Of a stretch of DNA of 7,707 nt, positions 1-5,218 are shown one piece after another. Source of the DNA: Butyrivibrio sp. Its GTDB lineage: Bacteria; Bacillota_A; Clostridia; Lachnospirales; Lachnospiraceae. Each line of letters begins with the position of its first letter. Position 1 is the first letter of the stretch. The stretch is from contig NZ_JAILQF010000252.1 in the NCBI RefSeq assembly GCF_024699075.1, positions 1 through 7,707 on the forward strand. Direction: 5' to 3'. The position numbers and the translations under genes were made by a program. Under the pieces are notes generated by a model. That model saw only the letters and a program-made list of their open reading frames with translations. It did not search any database and was not told the DNA's origin.

Positions 1-43
1 GTTGTTTGAATTCGTATTTTAAGATATTATTTACATGTGTATT

Positions 44-72
44 TTTTTGTGAAAACAAAGATATGCTATAAT
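44..72 (+). promoter_or_regulatory. Extended -10 promoter upstream of the asparagine synthetase gene
   Basis: A perfect TATAAT lies at 67-72, preceded by TGC at 64-66, which makes an extended -10 element. The -35 is poor: at 17-nt spacing there is only TTTTTG (44-49), which an extended -10 promoter can tolerate. Transcription would start near 79, giving a leader of about 69 nt before the ATG at 148. No hairpin or riboswitch-like fold was recognised in that leader. The call rests on motif matching only. Confidence 0.6.
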
Positions 73-147
73 ACAAGGGTTTTGAATTACGGAGATATTA
101 TAGTGTTATTGATTCGCTTTTAAGATTAACATATACGAGGACTATAA

Positions 148-2049
148 ATGTGCGGAATTACTGGATACATAACTAAGAAAAGTATTATAAGATCAGATGA
201 AGTTATTAATAAAATGATCTCACTTATAGAACATAGAGGGCCTGATGACAATGGATATGAAAATCTTGATATCTATAATTCGCAGTCTGGCCCTGATATG
301 GCAATGGGATTTGTAAGGCTTAGTATTTTGGATGTCTCGCATCAGGGTCATCAGCCTATGAGCGATGAAGAAGGCAAAGTATATATTACATTTAATGGTG
401 AAGTATTCAATGCCTTTGATTACAGAGATGAACTTATAGCTAAGGGATATAAGTTTAAAAGCCATACAGATACTGAGGTTATTCTCAATCTATATCTGGA
501 GTATGGACTTGATGGCATGCTTGATAGGATCAATGGCATGTTTACTATATGTATAGCTGATACCAGAAGTAGAGAAGTATATCTTATTCGAGACAGACTT
601 GGCGTAAAGCCGCTTTATTATTATGATAGTGAAGATGCCTTTATATATTCATCTGAAGTAAAATCATTTTATGGAAATGAATTTTTCAAAAATGAATTAA
701 AAGAAGATGTTATATCTGAACATTTTGATTTTAGATATGTTTCCGGTTCAAAAACCCTTTTTAAAAATGTTTATAACGTCCTTCCGGCTCATTACTTGAA
801 AATCAGTAATGAGACAATTGAGGATGTTGAGTATTGGGATATACAATCATCAAATGCACAAGAAATTTCAATATCTGAATACGAAAAGCTTATTGAGAAG
901 TCTGTAAAAGACAGATTATTAAGTGATGTTAAGCTTGGAGTACAGCTTTCAGGTGGAATTGATTCTTCTATAGTTACAGCTTATGCATCCAAGAATAAAG
1001 AAGACTTGGAATCTTATTCTATAATATTTGAAGATGATAATTATTCCGAAAAAAAATGGATGAATATGGTAGCTGATAAGTATCCTATTCATCAGCACCA
1101 GGAATATCAGAAGGTAGAAGACTTTGATAAGGAGTTTGAAAGAGCTACCTGGTTTTTGGATGTGCCTTTAAATCATCCTAATTCCATTGGTATTTATAAT
1201 ATGTGCCGTATGGCTAAGAAAAACGGCGTCAAAGTTCTTCTCACAGGAGAAGGCGCAGATGAAGTGTTTGGCGGGTACAGAAGATATGCAAGCTTTTTAA
1301 CAGCAGAAAAATATAAACTGTTATCAGAAATCGTATCTGTAATAAAAGGTACTAAACTATCAAATTCCAAGACCTATGAAGAAAGATTTATCTCAACCGG
1401 AGCTTTTGTTAAAGAAACAGATCTTAAAAAACTTATTCCGGATAGCAACTGGGATGAAGCTATAAATACAAGAAAAGATATTTATAAAAAATCCAGTGAT
1501 GGTAAAGACAGGTTTGCCAAGGCTCTTAATTATGAGCTTAAGACGTATCTTGTAGATATACTTAACAGGCAGGATAAAATGTCTATGGGAGCTTCTCTTG
1601 AAACCAGAGTACCATTTCTTAATTATAAGCTGATAGAGAAGGTTAGAAGTCAGAAGACAAGTAGCCTTGTAAGAGAATCTCTTATAGATAAAAAGAAATA
1701 CGGGCACATGAAATATACAAAGATTCCGCTAAAAAAGATATCAGAGAAGCTTTTTGGTGATGAGTTTACATATAGAAAAAAGCAAGGTTTTAGTTATCCT
1801 TTAAGATCTATATATGTGAGTGATAAATATCGAAATCATGTAGAAAGTATTCTTTTACCTGAACTCAAAAAGTGTAATTTCATAAGCCAAGAAGAGGTAT
1901 ACAGACTTTGGAATAATAGAGAGAATATTACAAGTGATGAACTTGAGGTTTTGTGGGTAGTGCTGTCATTTGCACAATGGATGTATATCTTTATGGGGCC
2001 TAAGGAAAGAGTTGTAGAGTATAAAAATAAGATTGAGATTATAAGATAA
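148..2049 (+). CDS. asnB: Asparagine synthetase (glutamine-hydrolysing), AsnB family
   Basis: This 633-residue protein is a full-length class II glutamine amidotransferase fused to an ATP-dependent synthetase domain. The family uses glutamine-derived ammonia to amidate an adenylated carboxylate, classically aspartate to asparagine. The N-terminal glutaminase domain starts MCGITGY with the catalytic Cys at residue 2, followed by RLSILD (58-63), NGE (83-85) and HTDTE (106-110). The synthetase domain has the pyrophosphate loop SGGIDSS (268-274), GEGADEVFGG (367-376) and RQDKMSMGASLETRVPFL (474-491). No key residue appears lost and the length is normal. The start is supported by GAGGA at 137-141, 6 nt from the ATG. 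The usual DEPxxDPS stretch reads LDVPLNHPNS (337-346), so it is not a textbook housekeeping AsnB. AsnB paralogues occur in polysaccharide clusters (WbpS/WbmE-type) and are thought to amidate sugar acids. Here the neighbour is an ATP-grasp gene, so a glycan or precursor substrate is possible. The family is near certain; the substrate is not. Confidence 0.93.
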   Translation: MCGITGYITKKSIIRSDEVINKMISLIEHRGPDDNGYENLDIYNSQSGPDMAMGFVRLSILDVSHQGHQPMSDEEGKVYITFNGEVFNAFDYRDELIAKGYKFKSHTDTEVILNLYLEYGLDGMLDRINGMFTICIADTRSREVYLIRDRLGVKPLYYYDSEDAFIYSSEVKSFYGNEFFKNELKEDVISEHFDFRYVSGSKTLFKNVYNVLPAHYLKISNETIEDVEYWDIQSSNAQEISISEYEKLIEKSVKDRLLSDVKLGVQLSGGIDSSIVTAYASKNKEDLESYSIIFEDDNYSEKKWMNMVADKYPIHQHQEYQKVEDFDKEFERATWFLDVPLNHPNSIGIYNMCRMAKKNGVKVLLTGEGADEVFGGYRRYASFLTAEKYKLLSEIVSVIKGTKLSNSKTYEERFISTGAFVKETDLKKLIPDSNWDEAINTRKDIYKKSSDGKDRFAKALNYELKTYLVDILNRQDKMSMGASLETRVPFLNYKLIEKVRSQKTSSLVRESLIDKKKYGHMKYTKIPLKKISEKLFGDEFTYRKKQGFSYPLRSIYVSDKYRNHVESILLPELKKCNFISQEEVYRLWNNRENITSDELEVLWVVLSFAQWMYIFMGPKERVVEYKNKIEIIR

Positions 2050-2083
2050 AAGAAAGTAAGAGCTGTCGTAATAGAGGATTATT

Positions 2084-2110
2084 ATGAAATGTGCCTCTTA
2101 TAACAACTAA
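2084..2110 (+). CDS. Possible 8-codon leader ORF between the asparagine synthetase and ATP-grasp genes
   Basis: An ATG at 2084 opens a frame encoding MKCASYNN, ending at TAA 2108-2110. It has its own Shine-Dalgarno-like AGAGGA at 2073-2078, 5 nt from the ATG. The stop codon directly abuts a second AGAGGA (2111-2116), which serves the next gene, so translational coupling is conceivable. The last two sense codons are both AAC (Asn), which is suggestive next to an asparagine synthetase but could be chance. The peptide is too short for any homology judgement, and the duplicated AGAGGA is the only real support. Confidence 0.15.
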   Translation: MKCASYNN

Positions 2111-2124
2111 AGAGGATTTTATAA

Positions 2125-3051
2125 ATGGGCGCAAAAAAAGTACTACAAGTTGCAAAGCGGTTTTGTACAAATAAGGAAATACGCTTTTCATATCTTTCAA
2201 AGCTCGGATTTTACAATAGAATGTCAGATGAGCAATATCTTTCAAGACTATTTGAATATTCTCTTGGTTATAAACTTGACTTGCAAAATCCAAGGACGTT
2301 CAATGAGAAGAATCAGTGGCTGAAGATATATGGCTATAAAGATAAATATGTAGAGCTTGCAGATAAGTATCTTGTCAAGGATATAGTCGGAAAAGGTATA
2401 GGTTATGAACATGTTATAAAGACAATTGCTTCTTGGGATAAAGCAGAAGATATAGATTTTGAGGCTCTCCCTGATAAGTTTGTTTTAAAGTGTAATCATA
2501 CTTCATCTACTGGAGTCGTAATATGTAAAGACAAAAGCAAGTTAGATAAGCCTGACATTATTAGCGAAATGGATAAGGCTATGCATACGGATTATTCATA
2601 CTATAGAAGAGAACATGTCTATAGTAAGATTGATCGCAAGATATTTGCTGAGGAATTCATTGCAGATCCTACAGGTAAAGATATTGACGATTATAAGGTA
2701 TTTGTTTTTAATGGTAAGGCTCAGTATATACAGGTGGATTATGATAGATTTACTGACCACCATAGAAACTTTTATGACAGGGAATGGAATTATGTTCCAT
2801 TTACAACCTGTTACCCAACTAATCCTGATCATGAAGTGGAAAAACCTGCACAGCTTGAGGAACTTTTAAGACTGGCAGAAGAGCTGGCAAGTAAGACAGT
2901 GGGAGAAATACCCTTTGTTAGAATGGACTTTTATATAGTGGGAGAAAGAATACTGTTTGGTGAAATAACATTCTATCATGGAGCTGGAATAGAGAGATTC
3001 TATCCAGAGGAGTACGATAGAAAATTAGGAGATATGATAAAGCTAAAATAG
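2125..3051 (+). CDS. TupA-like ATP-grasp protein (putative amide ligase for glycan modification)
   Basis: The 308-residue protein matches the TupA-like ATP-grasp family, named for TupA of alkaliphilic Bacillus teichuronopeptide synthesis. Members probably form amide bonds between amino acids and uronic-acid-type glycans. Family signatures appear in order: PRTFNEKNQWLKIY (56-69), ADKYLVKD (79-86), FVLKCNH with a likely ATP-binding Lys (119-125), AEEFI (175-179), DDYKVFVFNGK (188-198), DRFTDHHRNFYDREW (207-221) and the C-terminal metal and ATP site FVRMDFY...GEITFY (264-270 and 279-284). Candidate metal ligands are D268 and E280. The loop after the Lys reads HTSSTG rather than the glycine-richer form I recall for the family. 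Length is typical and there is no signal peptide or membrane segment, so it should be cytosolic. AGAGGA at 2111-2116 lies 8 nt before the ATG. The gene is 75 nt downstream of the asparagine synthetase gene and is probably cotranscribed. Isoleucine codons are 15 ATA, 6 ATT and 0 ATC. The family is secure; the substrate is unknown. Confidence 0.87.
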   Translation: MGAKKVLQVAKRFCTNKEIRFSYLSKLGFYNRMSDEQYLSRLFEYSLGYKLDLQNPRTFNEKNQWLKIYGYKDKYVELADKYLVKDIVGKGIGYEHVIKTIASWDKAEDIDFEALPDKFVLKCNHTSSTGVVICKDKSKLDKPDIISEMDKAMHTDYSYYRREHVYSKIDRKIFAEEFIADPTGKDIDDYKVFVFNGKAQYIQVDYDRFTDHHRNFYDREWNYVPFTTCYPTNPDHEVEKPAQLEELLRLAEELASKTVGEIPFVRMDFYIVGERILFGEITFYHGAGIERFYPEEYDRKLGDMIKLK

Positions 3052-3062
3052 AGAAATTTATA

Positions 3063-3109
3063 CGTTTCTAAGGTGCCTTGAAAATAAATGAAACGCACAG
3101 ATTTTTTTT
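3063..3109 (+). terminator. Weak Rho-independent terminator candidate after the ATP-grasp gene
   Basis: CGTTTC (3063-3068) can pair with GAAACG (3090-3095), with a 21-nt loop that itself contains the short inverted sequence AAGG-TG-CCTT (3070-3079). A run of eight T residues follows at 3102-3109, 6 nt after the stem. The stem is short and the T tract is displaced, so termination would be inefficient. Its position, 11 nt after the stop codon at 3051, is what one expects for the end of the first operon. Confidence 0.35.
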
Positions 3110-3114
3110 ATAAA

Positions 3115-3143
3115 CTAACACCTCATTTGAAAGATGCTATAAA
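3115..3143 (+). promoter_or_regulatory. Possible promoter firing into the long inverted repeat
   Basis: TATAAA at 3138-3143 is preceded by TGC (3135-3137), giving an extended -10 that shares the string TGCTATAA with the promoter at 64-72. A 4-of-6 match to the -35 consensus, CTAACA, lies at 3115-3120 with 17-nt spacing. Transcription would start near 3150, in the left arm of the long inverted repeat, so the RNA would begin with that hairpin. The prediction is by motif only. Confidence 0.35.
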
Positions 3144-3144
3144 A

Positions 3145-3233
3145 ATAAGGCCAAATGCCATATATAATCCAAAAGCGCTGACCGGACGAAGTGAAAGGCA
3201 AGCTTTTGGATTATATATGGCATTTGGCTTTGT
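3145..3233. repeat. Long inverted repeat, 30-bp stem with 25-nt loop
   Basis: The left arm 3147-3176 and right arm 3202-3231 are reverse complements over all 30 positions except one, G3149 against T3229, which is a G·U pair in RNA. Two further weak pairs (3146/3232 G·U and 3145/3233) extend the base. The 25-nt loop (3177-3201) is GC-richer than the arms and begins GCTGACCGGACGAAGTG. No T tract follows, so it is not a standard terminator. No target-site duplication flanks it and neither arm reads as a gene. It could be a leader-RNA hairpin, a small non-autonomous repeat, or a DNA-level cruciform or protein-binding site. The base pairing is certain; the role is unknown. Confidence 0.93.
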
Positions 3234-3243
3234 GCTTAAGCAC
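3232..3243. repeat. Perfect 12-bp palindrome at the junction of the two repeat structures
   Basis: GTGCTTAAGCAC is its own reverse complement. It begins in the last two base pairs of the long inverted repeat and runs into the first 23-nt direct repeat, whose first six bases form its right half. In duplex DNA this symmetry suits a dimeric regulator; in RNA it could act as a dimerisation or alternative-pairing site. The symmetry is exact; the function is a guess. Confidence 0.6.
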
Positions 3244-3316
3244 TGATTTGACTTGTGTGGGTACAGGACGTACCATACAAGTCAAGTGCAGGGAAGCACT
3301 GATTTGACTTGTGTGG
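3238..3316 (+). repeat. Pair of exact 23-nt direct repeats upstream of the epimerase gene
   Basis: Positions 3238-3260 and 3294-3316 are identical over 23 nt. Both begin AAGCACTGAT and end TTGACTTGTGTGG. They start 56 nt apart and are separated by 33 nt. The second copy runs directly into the -10 hexamer of the epimerase promoter and supplies its TGG extension. Tandem identical copies at a promoter suggest operator sites or duplicated promoter DNA. In the first copy TTGACT (3248-3253) is 17 nt from TACCAT (3271-3276), a plausible weak promoter in its own right. Confidence 0.9.
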
Positions 3317-3318
3317 TA
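3240..3318 (+). promoter_or_regulatory. Mutually exclusive hairpins formed by the direct repeats and a central inverted copy
   Basis: The segment 3270-3289 is an inverted copy of the core of the flanking direct repeats. It can pair upstream: GTAC 3261-3264 with 3270-3273 (loop AGGAC), then 3248-3260 with 3274-3285 with one bulged G and one G·U, plus GCAC 3240-3243 with GTGC 3286-3289 across a 4-nt bulge. It can instead pair downstream: 3271-3285 with 3304-3318 (15 bp, one G·U), plus 3286-3289 with 3296-3299, closing loop AGGGAA. Only one can form at a time. The downstream form places the promoter spacer in its arm and is followed by the moderately U-rich TATAATATTTTAG, so it might attenuate read-through RNA. 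The pairing is seen; the switching is inference. Confidence 0.5.
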
Positions 3319-3322
3319 TAAT
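3314..3322 (+). promoter_or_regulatory. Extended -10 promoter of the epimerase gene cluster
   Basis: TGG at 3314-3316 followed by a perfect TATAAT at 3317-3322 forms a strong extended -10. No good -35 exists at 17 nt (AAGCAC, 3294-3299), and the nearby TTGACT at 3304-3309 is only 7 nt away, too close to act as one. Transcription would start near 3329, giving a leader of about 47 nt. AGGAG at 3361-3365 lies 10 nt before the ATG at 3376. The promoter overlaps the second 23-nt repeat, so anything binding that repeat would compete with RNA polymerase. Confidence 0.6.
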
Positions 3323-3375
3323 ATTTTAGCGATTATGACTATAATTAGATTTAGATTATAAGGAGCAATGCACAA

Positions 3376-4350
3376 ATGAGTTACGAACAGTTAACATTCC
3401 CAGAAGGAAGTACATTTCTTGTTACCGGTGGTGCAGGATTTATCGGATGCAATATTACAGAAGCTATTCTTAAGAAGGGATATAAAGTACGCGTACTTGA
3501 CAACCTTTCAACAGGACATATAGAGAATTTAAATCCATTCATGGATAACCCTAATTTCACTTTCATCGAAGATGATATCAGGAATCTCGATGCTTGTATG
3601 AAGGCAACAGAAGGCGTTGACTATGTGTGCCACGAAGCAGCCTGGGGTTCAGTACCTCGTTCTATCGAGATGCCACTTATTTATGAAGAGATCAATATAA
3701 GAGGAACTCTTAATATGATGGAAGCTGCTCGTCAGAACGGTGTTAAGAGATTTGCATATGCATGCTCTTCATCTGTATATGGCGATTCTACCAAGCTTCC
3801 TAAGAGAGAAGATCAGGAAGGCAATCCACTTTCTCCTTATGCTCTTACCAAGCAGACCAATGAGAAGTACGGAATGCTTTATAAGAAGCTTTACGGCCTT
3901 AATACATATGGCCTTTCATATTTCAACGTATTTGGACGTCATCAGGATCCCAATGGTGCCTATGCTGCTGTTATTCCTAAGTTCATCAAGCAGCTCCTTA
4001 ATGGCGAGCGTCCTACAATCAACGGAGATGGAAGACAGAGCCGTGACTTTACATATATCGACAATGTAATTGAAGGTAACCTTCGTGCATGTCTTGCTCC
4101 TGAAGATGCAGCAGGAGAGATGTACAATATAGGTGCAGGCGGAAGAGAATATCTTATAGATGTTTATAATGATATCTGTGATGCTCTCGGAGTTAAGGTT
4201 GAGCCTGTATTTGGACCTACACGTGCAGGAGATATCCGTGATTCTAACGCTGATATCACTAAGGCAAGAGAGAAGCTTGGCTATGATCCATCTTACGATT
4301 TCGCTAAGGGAATCAAGCTTGCTATCGACTGGTATAAGGAAAATCTGTAA
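3376..4350 (+). CDS. UDP-N-acetylhexosamine 4-epimerase, WbpP/TviC-like extended SDR
   Basis: The 324-residue cytosolic enzyme is an NAD-dependent extended short-chain dehydrogenase that inverts C4 of a UDP-sugar. TGGAGFIG (17-24) is the dinucleotide-binding loop, SSS (131-133) holds the catalytic Ser, and Y155 with K159 in SPYALTK form the YxxxK pair. The stretches HEAAWGSVPRS (86-96) and GRHQDPNGAYAAVIPKF (187-203) closely resemble WbpP/TviC-type (group 3) epimerases, which prefer N-acetylated substrates such as UDP-GlcNAc/UDP-GalNAc or their uronic acids. That favours this activity over plain UDP-glucose epimerisation. AGGAG at 3361-3365 supports the start; an ATG at 3368 is too close to it and stops after three codons. 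Codon use differs from the upstream genes: isoleucine is 13 ATC, 5 ATT and 4 ATA, suggesting higher expression or different ancestry. It probably feeds the downstream glycosyltransferases. Confidence 0.92.
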   Translation: MSYEQLTFPEGSTFLVTGGAGFIGCNITEAILKKGYKVRVLDNLSTGHIENLNPFMDNPNFTFIEDDIRNLDACMKATEGVDYVCHEAAWGSVPRSIEMPLIYEEINIRGTLNMMEAARQNGVKRFAYACSSSVYGDSTKLPKREDQEGNPLSPYALTKQTNEKYGMLYKKLYGLNTYGLSYFNVFGRHQDPNGAYAAVIPKFIKQLLNGERPTINGDGRQSRDFTYIDNVIEGNLRACLAPEDAAGEMYNIGAGGREYLIDVYNDICDALGVKVEPVFGPTRAGDIRDSNADITKAREKLGYDPSYDFAKGIKLAIDWYKENL

Positions 4351-4376
4351 TAAGTAATTATAGATACCGCTTATAC

Positions 4377-4419
4377 GTAAATATAAAGCCATAAGTCTCT
4401 TATTTACATATAAAGAGAC
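4377..4419 (+). promoter_or_regulatory. Two interleaved short stems just upstream of the deacetylase ribosome binding site
   Basis: GTAAATA (4377-4383) is complementary to TATTTAC (4401-4407), and GTCTCTT (4395-4401) to AAGAGAC (4413-4419). The arms alternate, so the two stems form a pseudoknot-like order or compete, sharing base 4401. The deacetylase Shine-Dalgarno GAGG (4422-4425) begins 2 nt after the last arm, where structure could tune translation. Each stem is only 7 bp and AT-rich, so chance is a fair alternative. No T tract follows, so this does not look like a terminator. Confidence 0.25.
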
Positions 4420-4432
4420 GTGAGGTTATGAC

Positions 4433-5194
4433 ATGAAGATTTCTATCAGACTTGATGACATTACTCCGGATATGGACTGGAGCAATTTCGAACGCTTTAA
4501 AAGTCTACTTGATAAATATAATATAAAAGCCTTACTTGGCGTAGTTCCGGAGAATCGTGATCCTAAGCTGATGATCAATCTCCCAAGAAGAGATTTCTGG
4601 GATTATCTTAAAAAGCTTGAAGATGAAGGCTGGACACTGGCTATGCATGGTTTCCATCATGAGTATACTACTCATAATGGAGGCCTGCTTCCACTTAACA
4701 GAAACTCTGAATTTGCTGGTCTATCATTTTCACGTCAGGACAGCATGATAAGAAGTGGCAAGATTCTACTTGAAAAGAACGGAATCACAACAGATATCTT
4801 CATGGCACCGTCTCATTCTTATGACTTAAATACACTTAAGGCACTTAAGAAGAACGGCTTTACAAGTATTACAGACGGATTTGGAAATGGCCCATATATG
4901 TGGGAAGATATGATATTCTATCCCATATCTTTTAAGAGAAGCCAGACACTCAAATCTAAAGAAGATGGATGTGTTACATTTGTAGTACATACGAACACCA
5001 TGACAGATAAGGACTTTGAGAATTACGAAAAGCTATTTGCAAGTAGAGAGTTTATATCCTATTCTGAAATGATGAAGATAAGGCCCACATACGCAACAAA
5101 TCTATCACGCTTTAAAGAAAAAGCTATGGCCAACACCAAGTATTACATTAGAGAATTACTTAGACTTAGAAACGGCTTTAGAAAAAAGAAATAA
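4433..5194 (+). CDS. DUF2334-type polysaccharide deacetylase family protein
   Basis: The 253-residue protein has the layout of carbohydrate esterase 4-like / DUF2334 deacetylases, which remove N- or O-acetyl groups from sugars using a metal held by Asp and His. The motifs are RLDDIT with D8 and D9 (6-11), MHGFHHE with H72, H75 and H76 (71-77), and APSHSYD (125-131), matching the order of metal and active-site motifs in this superfamily. There is no N-terminal signal peptide or membrane segment: the protein opens directly with the first beta strand (MKISIRLDD). It should therefore act inside the cell, on a precursor or lipid-linked intermediate, rather than on finished wall polymer. The C-terminus is strongly basic (RELLRLRNGFRKKK), which could help it sit at the membrane. 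GAGG at 4422-4425 is 7 nt before the ATG. It lies 82 nt after the epimerase gene and 24 nt before a glycosyltransferase. The family is fairly secure; the substrate is inferred. Confidence 0.82.
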   Translation: MKISIRLDDITPDMDWSNFERFKSLLDKYNIKALLGVVPENRDPKLMINLPRRDFWDYLKKLEDEGWTLAMHGFHHEYTTHNGGLLPLNRNSEFAGLSFSRQDSMIRSGKILLEKNGITTDIFMAPSHSYDLNTLKALKKNGFTSITDGFGNGPYMWEDMIFYPISFKRSQTLKSKEDGCVTFVVHTNTMTDKDFENYEKLFASREFISYSEMMKIRPTYATNLSRFKEKAMANTKYYIRELLRLRNGFRKKK

Positions 5195-5218
5195 TAACGA
5201 ACGATTACAGGAGGCAAT

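Noticed and set aside
6..30. TTGAAT with TATTAT as a second promoter upstream of the asparagine synthetase gene
   Set aside because: Spacing is only about 13 nt and both hexamers are imperfect in a very AT-rich stretch.
3145..3233. Long inverted repeat as a Rho-independent terminator
   Set aside because: The right arm is followed by GTGCTTAAG rather than a T tract, and the 25-nt loop is large for a terminator.
3145..3233. Miniature inverted-repeat transposable element
   Set aside because: No flanking target-site duplication could be seen and no second copy is in the window. It remains possible, but this window cannot support it.
3238..3316. Two 23-nt repeats with a 33-nt spacer, resembling a minimal CRISPR array
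   Set aside because: The spacer contains an inverted copy of the repeat core, the second repeat is part of a promoter, there are only two copies, and no cas gene is present.
3304..3322. TTGACT plus TATAAT as a classical -35/-10 promoter
   Set aside because: The hexamers are only 7 nt apart, far below the needed spacing of about 17 nt. The TATAAT is better explained as an extended -10 with TGG.
3368..3379. Three-codon ORF (ATG CAC AAA TGA) overlapping the epimerase start
   Set aside because: Its ATG is only 2 nt from the AGGAG, too close for initiation. The ATG at 3376 has workable spacing and opens the real gene.
3916..4392. 158-codon reverse-strand open frame across the epimerase gene
   Set aside because: It lies almost wholly antisense to a gene with clear SDR motifs, shows no recognisable domain, and reads as a shadow frame. 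The same applies to the other antisense and out-of-frame open frames.
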